A stretch of DNA of 64,000 bases from Bacteroidales bacterium (GCA_017522105.1 JAFXAA010000008.1:1-64000); one strand, 5' to 3'; positions 43,339-52,047 are shown, numbered from the stretch's first letter. Numbers and translations are program-made. The notes: a model not told the origin generated them from the sequence alone.

Positions 43339-45594
43339 CTATTGCTCCAGAGCCTGTATGATGGCTGCCGCAGCTTTGCGTCCGGCACCCATGGCGAGGA
43401 TCACCGTGGCGGCACCGCTGACGGCGTCGCCGCCGGCGAAGATGAACTTGCGGCTCGTCTGGCCGTTCTCGTCGGCCTTGATGCCACCCCAAGGCTCGCA
43501 CTCCAGACCTGGTGTCGAGGTGCGGATGAGGGGGTTGGGGCTCGTGCCGAGTGCGGCCACGATGGTGTCGGCCTCCACGTCGGTCTCGCTGCCTTCTATC
43601 TGCTTGAACGAGCGGCGTCCCTTGGCGTCGGGCTCGCCCATCTCCATCTTGACGCAGCGCAGGGCGCGCACGGTGCCGTCTTCATTGCCGAGGATCTCCA
43701 CGGGGGCTGTCTGGAACATGAACTGCACGCCCTCCTCCATGGCGTGGTGCACTTCCTCGCGGCGGGCGGGCATGTCCTCCTGGCCGCGGCGGTAGACCAC
43801 CGTCACCTCGCTGCCGAGGCGCAGCGCCGTGCGGGCGGCGTCCATGGCCACGTTGCCTCCGCCCACGACGATGACCTTGCGGCCCAGATAGATGGGGGTG
43901 TCGTAGTGTTCGTCGTAGCCGTGCATGAGGTTGGTGCGCGTCAGCAGCTCGTTGGCGCTGACGACGCCGATGAGGGTCTCGCCCTTGACGCCCATGAACT
44001 TGGGCAGGCCGGCGCCGGAGGCTATGTAGACGGCGTCGTACTCCATCTCGCTAAAGAGCTGGTCGATGGTGATGCTCTTGCCGATGATGACGTTGGTGCG
44101 TATCTCGACGCCCAGACGGCGCAGGTTCTCAATCTCGGGTTCCACCACCTTCTGCTTGGGCAGGCGGAATTCTGGGATGCCGTAGACGAGCACGCCGCCA
44201 GCGTGGTGCAGCGCCTCGAAGACTGTGACCTGGTAGCCGTGCTTGGCGAGGTCGCCGGCGCAGGTGAGGCCGCTGGGGCCGCTGCCGATGACCGCCACCT
44301 TGCGGCCTGCGGGGTAGCACTGGCTCTGCGGCTTGGCCTGTGCGCGGTGGTTGTCGGCCACGAAGCGCTCCAGAGCGCCGATGGCTATGGGCTCGTTCTT
44401 CACGCCCATCACACAGCTGCCCTCGCACTGGGTCTCCTGCGGGCAGACGCGTCCGCAGACGGCCGGCAGGGCGGAGTCGTGGGTGATGGTGATATAGGCC
44501 TGGTTGAAGTTCTCTTCCTTGATGTTCTGTATGAACTGCGGTATGTTGATGCCCACGGGGCAGGCCTCGACGCAGCGCGGCTTTTTGCACTGCAGGCAGC
44601 GGCTTGCCTCGACGAGGGCCTGGTGCTCGGTGAGGCCGAAGGAGACCTCGTCGAAGTTGTGTGCGCGCACGGCGGGGTCTTGCTCGCGCGGTTTCTGGCG
44701 CTGCTTTGCTTCGGCCATGGCGGCCTCCACGGCAGGGGCCAGATTGCACTGGTGGCCGCTCTCCGAGGTGGCTATGCGGTAGCGCCGTGCGTCGGGAGTC
44801 TTCAGTTTGCGCGCTGCCTCGTCGAAGTCAACCAGGTGGCCGTCGAACTCCGGACCGTCCACGCAGCAGAACTTCACCTCGTCGCCTACGCGCACGCGGC
44901 AGGCGCCGCACATGCCGGTGCCGTCGACCATCATGCAGTTGAGGCTGACGATGGTGGACAGGTTGTATTTCTTGGTGGTGAGGCTGACGAACTTCATCAT
45001 CGGCAGCGGCCCGATGGCCACGCAGTGGCTGTATTCCACGCCCTTGGTGCAGAGTTCGTCGACCTTGGCTGTCACCAGCCCCTGCTCACCGTAGGAGCCG
45101 TCGTCGGTCATGATGTGCAGGTTGTGGCACACGGCGCGCAGCTCGTCCTCATAGAAGAGGAGGTCTTTCGAGCGTGCGCCGATGATGACGTCGGTGGGGA
45201 TGCCCTGGCGGAAGGCCCACTTCACCTGCGGGAACACGGGCGCTATGCCCACGCCGCCGGCCACGAAGAGCAGTCGTTTCAGCTCACCTTTCTCGTGTTT
45301 CTCTATCAGTTCGCTGGGCCTGCCCAGAGGGCCTACGATGGTGTAGAGGTCGTCGCCCTCGTTCATGGCTGCCAGCTGGCGTGTGGTCTCGCCCACCACC
45401 TGGAAGACGATGACCACCGACTGGCGTTGGTACACGATGTCGCTGATGGTGAGCGGTATGCGCTCGCCGTTCTCGTGCGGTATGACGATGACGAACTGGC
45501 CCGGCTTGCCGCTGAGCGATATCCACGGAGCGTGGATCTCCATCCTGTATATCTCGTGGCTGTTGAGCAGCCGCTTGCTGATAATCTCGTACAT
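43339..45594 (-). CDS. NfnAB-type fusion (NADH/NADPH-ferredoxin transhydrogenase)
   Basis: A 751-residue fusion. Residues 1-280 resemble the FAD/NAD and [2Fe-2S] subunit (PyrK/NfnA-like; RIPLTISDI, LFVAGGVGIAPVFPQ, MMVDGTGMCGACRVRV). Residues 300-751 resemble the glutamate synthase small chain/NfnB: the [4Fe-4S] motifs CLQCKKPRCVEACPVGI and CGRVCPQETQCEGSCVMG, then FAD binding VAVIGSGPSGLTCAGDLA and NADPH binding VIVVGGGNVAMDAARTALRL. Annotation pipelines often call this a bifunctional dihydroorotate dehydrogenase B/glutamate synthase. It likely bifurcates electrons between NADH, NADPH and ferredoxin in an anaerobe. No glutamate synthase large subunit is adjacent. It starts six bases after the HD gene. 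Confidence 0.9.
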   Translation of the reverse strand: MYEIISKRLLNSHEIYRMEIHAPWISLSGKPGQFVIVIPHENGERIPLTISDIVYQRQSVVIVFQVVGETTRQLAAMNEGDDLYTIVGPLGRPSELIEKHEKGELKRLLFVAGGVGIAPVFPQVKWAFRQGIPTDVIIGARSKDLLFYEDELRAVCHNLHIMTDDGSYGEQGLVTAKVDELCTKGVEYSHCVAIGPLPMMKFVSLTTKKYNLSTIVSLNCMMVDGTGMCGACRVRVGDEVKFCCVDGPEFDGHLVDFDEAARKLKTPDARRYRIATSESGHQCNLAPAVEAAMAEAKQRQKPREQDPAVRAHNFDEVSFGLTEHQALVEASRCLQCKKPRCVEACPVGINIPQFIQNIKEENFNQAYITITHDSALPAVCGRVCPQETQCEGSCVMGVKNEPIAIGALERFVADNHRAQAKPQSQCYPAGRKVAVIGSGPSGLTCAGDLAKHGYQVTVFEALHHAGGVLVYGIPEFRLPKQKVVEPEIENLRRLGVEIRTNVIIGKSITIDQLFSEMEYDAVYIASGAGLPKFMGVKGETLIGVVSANELLTRTNLMHGYDEHYDTPIYLGRKVIVVGGGNVAMDAARTALRLGSEVTVVYRRGQEDMPARREEVHHAMEEGVQFMFQTAPVEILGNEDGTVRALRCVKMEMGEPDAKGRRSFKQIEGSETDVEADTIVAALGTSPNPLIRTSTPGLECEPWGGIKADENGQTSRKFIFAGGDAVSGAATVILAMGAGRKAAAAIIQALEQ

Positions 45595-45600
45595 GTGGCT

Positions 45601-46167
45601 TTATGCTTTTGTATTGATGAATGTCTTTTCCAGGAGGTCGACGAACTCCTTGTGGGCAGCTGTTGCGGCGAGGGGGCTGAGGGCCTTGGCCAGCCCGCCG
45701 TAGTACCACGCCAGGTCGGCCTTGCCTTTGGGGGCCTTGAAGCGTTTCCACAGGTCGTCGCCGTGCTTCTTGTAGTCGTTGGCTATGGAGCGCAGGTTAG
45801 ACAGCTTGTCGCCCAGGGCCACCATCTGTGCGTCGCGGCTTGCTGCCGCCAGGCGGTCGATGGCCTCCTGCTTGCGGGAGTACCAGGTGTCGCCCTCGCG
45901 GTGTGGCGGGTTGCTGTCGGCGCCCACCAGGTCGGCCACGCGGTCGCCAAACAACGCGCGCAGCTCGTCCATGGTCACGCCGGTGTCCTCCACCACGTCG
46001 TGCAGAGCAGCGGCGGCCAGCATCTCCTGGTCTTCGCTCTCGGTGGCCACGATGCTCATCGCCTCCATCGGGTGCACGATGTACGGCAGGTTGGAGCCTT
46101 TGCGCGTCTGTCCCTTGTGGGCGTCGGTGGCCACGGCTATGGCTTTGTCTATTATGTCGGTGTTCAT
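45601..46167 (-). CDS. HD-domain alarmone hydrolase (MESH1/SpoT-like)
   Basis: A protein of about 188 residues, close in size to stand-alone MESH1-type (p)ppGpp hydrolases. The HD motifs include IVHPMEAMSIVATESEDQEM, AAALHDVVEDTGVTMDEL and VALGDKLSNLRSI. The Met at 46167 is chosen because it starts one base after the synthetase stop; an upstream Met (46176) would overlap it. It should remove pyrophosphate from ppGpp made by the synthetase encoded immediately upstream. The C-terminal part (KGKADLAWYYGGLAKAL) is unusual but seen in related HD proteins. Confidence 0.88.
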   Translation of the reverse strand: MNTDIIDKAIAVATDAHKGQTRKGSNLPYIVHPMEAMSIVATESEDQEMLAAAALHDVVEDTGVTMDELRALFGDRVADLVGADSNPPHREGDTWYSRKQEAIDRLAAASRDAQMVALGDKLSNLRSIANDYKKHGDDLWKRFKAPKGKADLAWYYGGLAKALSPLAATAAHKEFVDLLEKTFINTKA

Positions 46168-46168
46168 G

Positions 46169-47239
46169 CTATACAATGTTTATTTTCTGTGCCTGGTTGT
46201 AAATCCTTTCGGCACGCGAGTGGTTGACTTCCTTGTTGCCGCCGAGGGAGTTGAAGATGAACTCCAGCCCGTTGACGCCTGCCCCTTTGCGGAGGGCGTA
46301 GACGCAGCAGAGGTTCTGTAGCGTCACCGAGAGAGCCATGATGTCGAGGTCGGTGCCGCTGATCTGGTGCAGTGCCAGCTGGTAGGCGTCGTCGCTGTAG
46401 TCGTGCAACAGCCGTTCCAGGTCGCCCAGAGTCTTGAATTCCATGCGCAGCAGCACCTGCAGGTATGGCATCAGATTGTCGCGGTAAATCTCAGCCTGGT
46501 TGATGGAGGCTATGCGGTCGGCAAGCTTGTGGAACGGGTCGAGCTCCAGGTAGCTGCGGAAGGTGTCGCCGTCCAGCGGCACGCGGTCAAAGTCGCCGTC
46601 GGCCACCAGCGCCTGCACCTGCCTCCTGTAGTCGGTGATCTCCATGCGTATGCGGCTGAACTGCTCGTCGGCCAGCTCCAGCATGCCGGCAATGCGGTTC
46701 ATGTTGCGCAGGTGTTCGCGCGGTATCTCGATGTCCGTCTTGTAGCCCAGGTCGTGGTTTATGGTAGCCCACACGTGCTGCAGCGCCGTGCGCATCTGCA
46801 CCTCGAAGCGGTATTCGTGCATCTCAGGCTCTTTGCAGCGTTCCAGCGGCAGGCGGCATATATAGTGCAGCGACATGTAGCCGAAGCGGTCCAGGTCGAG
46901 CAGCCGGCGCTTGTCCACAGAGTTGTCCCAGTCCACCTCGAAGTTCTTCTCTATCAGTGCCGCTATCTTGTCGACCTCTTCGGTGTAGAAGGTGATGATG
47001 CGGCATCCCAGTATGTCCGTGATGTCGCTCAGCGTGGCGTATTTGTTTCCCTTGAGTTCAAGCTTCCCTGCCAGGCTTTTCTCTTTCTTGATGCGGCTTT
47101 CCATGGCCGTGACGTATAGGTGGTTGTCGGACACTATACGCCTGATCTCGCCGTCCACCGCGGTCTGCATCCGCTCGAAGAGGGGCCTCTTCTCGCGGTA
47201 CTCGTCGAGAATCATCTCGCTGTGCAGGTCGAGGTTCAT
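46169..47239 (-). CDS. RelA/SpoT-type alarmone synthetase without HD or TGS domains
   Basis: A 356-residue protein with a (p)ppGpp synthetase fold near residues 45-195: TAMESRIKKEKSLAGKLE, DITDILGCRIITFYTEEV, GYMSLHYICRLPLER, and the catalytic block EYRFEVQMRTALQHVWATIN with HDLGYK. There is no N-terminal hydrolase or C-terminal TGS/ACT domain, so it is a small-synthetase type with a 160-residue helical extension. It overlaps the STAS gene by four bases and precedes the HD hydrolase, so synthesis and breakdown are coupled in one transcript under a partner-switching module. Confidence 0.9.
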   Translation of the reverse strand: MNLDLHSEMILDEYREKRPLFERMQTAVDGEIRRIVSDNHLYVTAMESRIKKEKSLAGKLELKGNKYATLSDITDILGCRIITFYTEEVDKIAALIEKNFEVDWDNSVDKRRLLDLDRFGYMSLHYICRLPLERCKEPEMHEYRFEVQMRTALQHVWATINHDLGYKTDIEIPREHLRNMNRIAGMLELADEQFSRIRMEITDYRRQVQALVADGDFDRVPLDGDTFRSYLELDPFHKLADRIASINQAEIYRDNLMPYLQVLLRMEFKTLGDLERLLHDYSDDAYQLALHQISGTDLDIMALSVTLQNLCCVYALRKGAGVNGLEFIFNSLGGNKEVNHSRAERIYNQAQKINIV

Positions 47240-47538
47240 TGTATGGTGATGATGTTGGAGAATCCTGTGATGTCAAAAACCTCGCGCACCTGTGCCTTCA
47301 TGTTCTTCAGCACCAGCTTGCCTTTGCGGCTGCCGACGCTCTTCTGCAACATGAGGAAGATGCGCAGTCCCTGGCTCGACGTGTAGTCCATTCCCGAGCA
47401 GTCCATCTCGATGTCCATGGCGTCGCCCTGCATCAGGGGGGTGATGTCTTTCTGGAACTGGTCGGCGTTGGTTGTGTCTATGCGCCCGTTGAGCTCCACG
47501 AGGGTCTTTGCGCCCTCGGTGTTTATCTTTACTTCCAT
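47236..47538 (-). CDS. STAS-domain anti-sigma factor antagonist
   Basis: A protein of about 100 residues of the SpoIIAA/RsbV type. The start MEVKINTEGAKTLVELNGRI at 47538 is preferred because it lies six bases after the kinase stop; a longer frame begins at 47577. The phosphorylation loop is visible in DCSGMDYTSSQGLRIF, where a Ser of TSS would be the target of the adjacent kinase and of the SpoIIE phosphatase. Its partner may be a sigma factor or some other effector. Confidence 0.9.
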   Translation of the reverse strand: MEVKINTEGAKTLVELNGRIDTTNADQFQKDITPLMQGDAMDIEMDCSGMDYTSSQGLRIFLMLQKSVGSRKGKLVLKNMKAQVREVFDITGFSNIITIQ

Positions 47539-47543
47539 AGTCC

Positions 47544-47948
47544 TTACAATCTCTTTTTCATCGTTAATATGTTGCACCCTTCTTCGTAGCGGTACTCTAT
47601 GCTGTCCATCATCTGCTTGCAGAGGAAGATGCCGAGGCCGCCGATGTCGCGGTCTTCGGCGGCTGCCGTCACGTCGGGGTCCTCGCGCTCCAGCGGGTTG
47701 AAGGGGGTGCCGGCGTCGCGCAGCACGATGGTCAGCTCCAGCCCGTCGTCGCTCAGTTCGGTGCCGGCCTCAAGCCACCCTATGCCGCCCTGGTAGGCGT
47801 AGCGCACCACGTTCTCCACGGCCTCCTCCACCGACAGGCGTATCTTGAACTGCAGCCCCTCGTCGTCGGGTATGTCGGGCGAGGCCATGATGTATTCTAT
47901 TATCTCGGCGCTCTTGTCCTTGATGGGGTTGAATTTCCTTTTGTTCAT
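47544..47948 (-). CDS. RsbW-like anti-sigma serine kinase (HATPase_c)
   Basis: A 134-residue GHKL ATPase of the RsbW/SpoIIAB type. The N box is LSVEEAVENVVRYAYQGG, the G1 box is IVLRDAGTPFNP, and the G2 box is DIGGLGIFLCKQMMDSI. It should phosphorylate the STAS protein encoded next. It lies three bases after the SpoIIE-type phosphatase, forming a complete switch of phosphatase, kinase and antagonist. Confidence 0.92.
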   Translation of the reverse strand: MNKRKFNPIKDKSAEIIEYIMASPDIPDDEGLQFKIRLSVEEAVENVVRYAYQGGIGWLEAGTELSDDGLELTIVLRDAGTPFNPLEREDPDVTAAAEDRDIGGLGIFLCKQMMDSIEYRYEEGCNILTMKKRL

Positions 47949-47951
47949 GTT

Positions 47952-49823
47952 TCAGTATTTTACCGACATGATTGTTATGTCGTCGTTCTGTGGGTTGTCT
48001 CCTGTGTATTCCTTGACGCTCTCGTAGAGGCCTTCCACGAAGGCTTCCTCCGAGGTTTCTCCGCTGTGGTTGCCGGCCCACGCCAGCAGGCGTCCTTCGC
48101 CGTACTGCTCCTTGTCGGCGCATTCGGCCTCGGTGACGCCGTCGGTGTACAGCAGCAGGCGCGTGCCGTGCTCCAGCTGCATCCGCTCGGCTTCGTAGCG
48201 GAAGCCCTCCATCACGCCCAGCGCCAGGTTGGGCTTGGCCTTCAGGAAGCGCACGTGGCGGTCGGGGCCCATGACGATTATCGGGTTGTGGCCGCCGTTG
48301 CAGTACTCCAGCACCCCCGTGGCGGGGTTCAGCCGTCCGATGAAGAGGGTGACGAACATATCGCCCGAATTGGCCTCGGCTATGCTGTCGTTCACGCGGC
48401 TCATGGCCTGCGCCATGTCGAGCCCCAGGCCCGCCACGAAGCGCAGGGCGGCGCGCGTGATGCTCATCATCAGCGCCGCCGGGGCTCCCTTGCCGCTCAC
48501 GTCGCCCACGGCGAAATACAGCGTGCCGTCGTCGAGTGTCATGAAGTCGTACAGGTCGCCGCCCACCTCCTTGGCGGGCACCAGCTTGGCGTGCAGCGTC
48601 GGCGGGAAGTCGCTCTGCAGCATGCCCATCTGTATGTCGCGCGCCACGCTCAGCTCGCCCTCCATGCGGTTGTTGGCAGCCGTGGTGGTCTTCAGCTCGT
48701 TGATGTAGTCCGTCAGCGACCGCTGCATGTAGGCGAAGGAGTCGCGCAGTTGCAGCACCTCGTCGCGGCTCTTCACTTCGGGCAGCGGCACGTCGAGGTT
48801 GCCGCCGCTCATGTTGCGCGCCGCGGCGCTGAGGTCCACGATGGGCCTCGTCACGCGGCGCACGATGAAGTAGCACAGCAGGAACAGCACCAGCAGCCCA
48901 ACGAGCCCCACATAGAACAGCACGCTGTATATGCGGTTGGTGTCCTCAACCACCTCGCTGTACAGCACCGAGATGGCCGCCGACCAGCCCGTGCGCATGG
49001 GCTCGTACACCGTGTACGAGGCGTCGCGCCCCTTGCCGTTGCGCACCATGCTGTCGATACCGCGCAGCATGTTGCCGAGCAGCCGCGCCACCGTGGTGTC
49101 GCTCTTCATGCTCTCGATGATGCCTTTGGCCACCACCTCGTTGGTGTAGGCCAGCAGCGTGGTGTCGGTGCACAGGATGGTGACGAACGACTTCTCGTAG
49201 GGTTTGTTCTTTTCCAGCACATCGCGGAGCCACTCCACGGGCACGTCGGCCGTCACCACGGCTATCAACTCGCCGTCGGCATCCTTTATGGGGTAGCTGT
49301 AGGTCGTCATCAGCCGTTGCCCGCCGCCGTCGTCGTAGTAGGGGTTGCTCCAGTGGGGCTGGCCCGTCTCCGCGGGCACGCGGAACCACTCCATGCCGTA
49401 GTAGTCGTAGCCCTCGTGGCCCAGCTGTATGCTGTGCAGCGTGCCGTCGGCGTCGAGGTAGCTGTAGGGGGCGTACCAGCGGTCGTCGCCGTGGCGCCCG
49501 CGGGCGAAAGCCACTGTGCTGCCGCACACCATGGAGTCCTGCATCACCAGTTGCTCGGTGATGCGCTGCAGCATCTTGTCGTCGCCGATCATGGCGGCGG
49601 CGAACTTGCCGGCGCTCTGGGTGGAGACCTCCACGCCGACCAGCGGCGCCTCGATGTCCCTCACCATGGCGTGCAGCTTGCTCTTCGTGGCCTCCTCGGC
49701 GGCCTCCACAATCTCCCTGTAGTTGGCAAAAGCCATCACCGCCAGCGCCCCTATGAACAGCACAGAGACGAACAGCAGTATGTTGAGGCTCAGCCTCAGC
49801 GACAGCGAGCGTATCTTCTTCAT
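47952..49823 (-). CDS. Membrane sensor SpoIIE-type PP2C phosphatase
   Basis: A 623-residue protein. A first membrane helix (about 12-35) precedes a periplasmic Cache-like sensor domain (about 36-310, with WYAPYSYLDADG and TADVPVEWLRDVLEK). A second helix (about 312-335), a HAMP linker (RRVTRPIVDLSAAARNMSGG) and a C-terminal PP2C phosphatase follow: DIQMGMLQSDFPP, EVGGDLYDFMTLDDGTLYFA, GDVSGKGAPAALMMS, and the final NPQNDDITIM with metal-binding Asp. It should dephosphorylate the STAS protein in response to an envelope signal. It opens the nine-gene operon. Confidence 0.93.
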   Translation of the reverse strand: MKKIRSLSLRLSLNILLFVSVLFIGALAVMAFANYREIVEAAEEATKSKLHAMVRDIEAPLVGVEVSTQSAGKFAAAMIGDDKMLQRITEQLVMQDSMVCGSTVAFARGRHGDDRWYAPYSYLDADGTLHSIQLGHEGYDYYGMEWFRVPAETGQPHWSNPYYDDGGGQRLMTTYSYPIKDADGELIAVVTADVPVEWLRDVLEKNKPYEKSFVTILCTDTTLLAYTNEVVAKGIIESMKSDTTVARLLGNMLRGIDSMVRNGKGRDASYTVYEPMRTGWSAAISVLYSEVVEDTNRIYSVLFYVGLVGLLVLFLLCYFIVRRVTRPIVDLSAAARNMSGGNLDVPLPEVKSRDEVLQLRDSFAYMQRSLTDYINELKTTTAANNRMEGELSVARDIQMGMLQSDFPPTLHAKLVPAKEVGGDLYDFMTLDDGTLYFAVGDVSGKGAPAALMMSITRAALRFVAGLGLDMAQAMSRVNDSIAEANSGDMFVTLFIGRLNPATGVLEYCNGGHNPIIVMGPDRHVRFLKAKPNLALGVMEGFRYEAERMQLEHGTRLLLYTDGVTEAECADKEQYGEGRLLAWAGNHSGETSEEAFVEGLYESVKEYTGDNPQNDDITIMSVKY

Positions 49824-49865
49824 TCCAGAATGTTTTGTTTTGCGGTCAATCCCTATTCACCCTCG

Positions 49866-49910
49866 CCAATACTCAATAACCAATAATCAATACCCAATAA
49901 CCACTACTCA
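49866..49910. repeat. Heptamer cluster at the dipeptidase stop
   Basis: Units CAATACT, CAATAAC, CAATAAT, CAATACC, CAATAAC, CACTACT. Read on the minus strand, the first is GAGTAGT-like (AGTAGTG) and contains the dipeptidase stop codon TAG. Confidence 0.9.
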
Positions 49911-51256
49911 GCGAAATACTTGTAGAACAGCGGTATGGTCTCTATGCCCTTGAAGAACTGCTCCAGGGGGTAGTTCTCGTTAGGGGCGTGGATGTCGTCG
50001 CTCGCCAGGCCGAAGCCCATCAGGATGCTCTTCAAGCCCAGTATCTTCTCGAAGCCTGCCACAATTGGTATCGAGCCGCCGCTGCGTGTCGGTATCGGGC
50101 GCTTGCCGTAGGTCTCCTGCATGGCGCGCTCGGCGGCCTTGTAGGCCTTCAGCTCCAGCGGTGCCACGTAGGCCGCGCCGCCGTGGCACGGCGTCACCTT
50201 TACCGTCACATAATCCGGCGCCACGCTCTCAAAGTATTCCTGGAACTGCTTGCTCACCTTCTCGAAGTCCTGGTTGGCCACCAGGCGCGTGCTGATCTTG
50301 GCGTAGGCCTTGCTCGGCAGCACCGTCTTGGTGCCCTCGCCCGTGTGGCCGCCCCAGATGCCGCACACGTCGAGGCACGGCCTGATGCCCGTGCGCTCCT
50401 TCGTGCTGTAGCCCTTCTCGCCCTTCAGCGCCTTCACGCCGAGCTCGCGCTTGTAGGCCTCCTCGTCGAAGGGCGCCTGCGCCATCAGCGCGCGCTCCTC
50501 GGCGCCGAGCACCAGCACGTCGTCGTAGAAGCCCGGTATGGTGATGTGGCCGTCGGCATCGTGCAGGTCGGCAATCATCTTGCACAGCACGTTGATCGGG
50601 TTGGCCACGGCGCCGCCGAAGATGCCGCTGTGCAGGTCGTGGTTGGCGCCGGTGACCTCCACCTCCCAGTAGCACAGGCCGCGCAGGCCGCTGGTGATCG
50701 ACGGCACGTCGGGCGCTATCATCGAGGTGTCGCTCACCAGGATGACGTCGGCCTTCAGCAGCTCCTTGTTCTTCTCGCAGAAGCCGTAGAGGCTGCCGCT
50801 GCCTATCTCCTCCTCGCCCTCAAGCATGAACTTCACGTTGCAGGGCAGGTTGCCAGTCCGCACCATGTACTCGAAAGCCTTGGCGTGCATGAAGCTCTGA
50901 CCCTTGTCGTCGTCGGCGCCGCGGGCCCAGATCTTGCCGTCCTTCACCACAGGCTCGAACGGCTCCGTGCGCCACAGCTCCAGCGGAGCCACGGGCATCA
51001 CGTCATAGTGGCCGTACACCAGCACCGTGGGCTTCTTCGGGTCAATGATTTTCTCTCCATAGACAACGGGGTTGCCCTCTGTCGGCATCACCTCCGCACG
51101 GTCGGCACCGGACGCCAGCAGCAGCTCGCGCCAGCGCTCGGCACAGCGTACCATGTCGCCCTTGTGCTCCTGCTCCGAGCTGATAGACGGAATGCGGATA
51201 AGGCTGAAGAGTTCTTCAAGAAAACGATCCTTGTTCTGTTCAATGTATTGTTTCAT
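49904..51256 (-). CDS. M20-family dipeptidase
   Basis: A 450-residue metallopeptidase of the M20A/ArgE/CNDP type. Metal-binding motifs are VLVYGHYDVMP, ARGADDDKGQSFMHAKAFEY and MLEGEEEIGSGSLYGFCEKN, with the later His in NHDLHSGIFGGAVANP and the last ligand in FGLASDDIHAPNENYP. It hydrolyses dipeptides in the cytoplasm with two metal ions. No signal peptide is present. It has its own promoter at 51306 and ends inside a heptamer cluster, 80 bases upstream of the SpoIIE gene. Confidence 0.93.
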   Translation of the reverse strand: MKQYIEQNKDRFLEELFSLIRIPSISSEQEHKGDMVRCAERWRELLLASGADRAEVMPTEGNPVVYGEKIIDPKKPTVLVYGHYDVMPVAPLELWRTEPFEPVVKDGKIWARGADDDKGQSFMHAKAFEYMVRTGNLPCNVKFMLEGEEEIGSGSLYGFCEKNKELLKADVILVSDTSMIAPDVPSITSGLRGLCYWEVEVTGANHDLHSGIFGGAVANPINVLCKMIADLHDADGHITIPGFYDDVLVLGAEERALMAQAPFDEEAYKRELGVKALKGEKGYSTKERTGIRPCLDVCGIWGGHTGEGTKTVLPSKAYAKISTRLVANQDFEKVSKQFQEYFESVAPDYVTVKVTPCHGGAAYVAPLELKAYKAAERAMQETYGKRPIPTRSGGSIPIVAGFEKILGLKSILMGFGLASDDIHAPNENYPLEQFFKGIETIPLFYKYFAE

Positions 51257-51298
51257 ATTCAGTGCATTTTATTTTTATTCACTATTGTATGCTGGGTG

Positions 51299-51306
51299 CA
51301 AATATA
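51299..51306 (-). promoter_or_regulatory. -7 box of the dipeptidase gene
   Basis: On the minus strand TATATTTG followed by CA fits TAnnTTTG, 43 bases before the start codon. A -33 CAAA complement occurs at 51330-51333, but the spacer is 23 bp, longer than optimal. Confidence 0.55.
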
Positions 51307-51379
51307 CGAAACTTTTTCCATATACGTCACAAATTTTATCAACACCGCCCCTCCGCCCGCGCCGTCCCGCCACACGGCA

Positions 51380-51845
51380 ACATCCCCGTAAGGGCTCCAG
51401 TTCGATAGCCAACCCATAACACCCCGACCATATCCATACCCCGCAGGGGTTCCCGTTTTATAGCCAACCCATAACACCCCGACCATATCCATACCTCGTA
51501 GGGGTCCCCGATTGATAGCCAACCCATAACACCTCGACCAAATCCATACCCCGCAGGGGTTCCTGTTTGATAGCCAACCCATAACACCCCGACCATATCC
51601 ATACCCCGTAGGGGTCCCCGATTGATAACCAACACATGAAACCCCTCCTGTAGCCATACCCCGTAGGGGTCCCCGTTTGATAGCCAACCCATAACACCCC
51701 GACCATATCCATACCTCGTAGGGGTCCCCGATTGATAACCAACACATGAAACCCCTCCTGTAGCCATACCCCGTAGGGGTTTCATTTTAATAGCCAATGG
51801 TTTACGTATTTTTGTCAATGAACCCTGTAGGGGTTCCATTACTCC
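51380..51845. repeat. 55-bp tandem array, about eight units
   Basis: The word ATAGCCAAC (or ATAACCAAC) recurs at 51405, 51460, 51515, 51570, 51625, 51680, 51735 and 51790, a period of exactly 55 bp. Each unit contains an ACCCCGTAGGGGT-type inverted repeat. Two unit types alternate late in the array: type A with CACCCCGACCATATCC and type B with GAAACCCCTCCTGTAGC. The last unit is degenerate. There is no gene here; minus-strand frames with GYGRGV-like peptides are by-products. Confidence 0.93.
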
Positions 51846-51851
51846 CTGGCT

Positions 51852-52016
51852 CCCTACGCACCCCCTACGCACCCCCTACGGCCCCTCACCGGAGCCCCTA
51901 CGGCCGTTCTTCAGTAGTTCTTCAGTAGTTCTTCAGTCAAACACTGAAGAACTACTGAAGAACTACTGAAGAAATGCCGTAGGGACTCCGTACCGGCTCC
52001 GTAGGGACTCCGAAGA
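51852..52016. repeat. 11-bp-register palindromic repeat element (copy 3, longest)
   Basis: Fifteen consecutive 11-bp units. The left arm has CCCTACGCACC twice, CCCTACGGCCC, CTCACCGGAGC, CCCTACGGCCG, TTCTTCAGTAG twice and TTCTTCAGTCA. The right arm is its inverse: AACACTGAAGA, ACTACTGAAGA twice, AATGCCGTAGG, GACTCCGTACC, GGCTCCGTAGG, GACTCCGAAGA. The central arms (about 32 bp each) pair almost perfectly around a four- to five-base loop. Confidence 0.94.
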
Positions 52017-52047
52017 AAAAATATTTTACCGGAACGGAAATTATATG

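Noticed and set aside
43252-46227. A 991-codon plus-strand frame opposite the NfnAB, YkvA and HD genes
   Set aside because: Composition shadow of well-recognised minus-strand genes; low-complexity Val/Ala/His translation spanning several genes.
48066-49886. A 606-codon plus-strand frame opposite the SpoIIE gene, and similar frames at 40705-42258 and 49988-51391
   Set aside because: Each mirrors a confidently identified gene in GC-rich DNA and shows no protein features.
51380-51845. Possible CRISPR array
   Set aside because: The 55-bp period is uniform, the variable blocks fall into only two types, there are no unique spacers, and no cas genes are near.
51259-51872. Minus-strand frames with periodic GYGRGV and GWLSNR-like peptides
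   Set aside because: They are translations of the 55-bp array. Because 55 is not a multiple of three the frames rotate, and there is no start context or codon preference.
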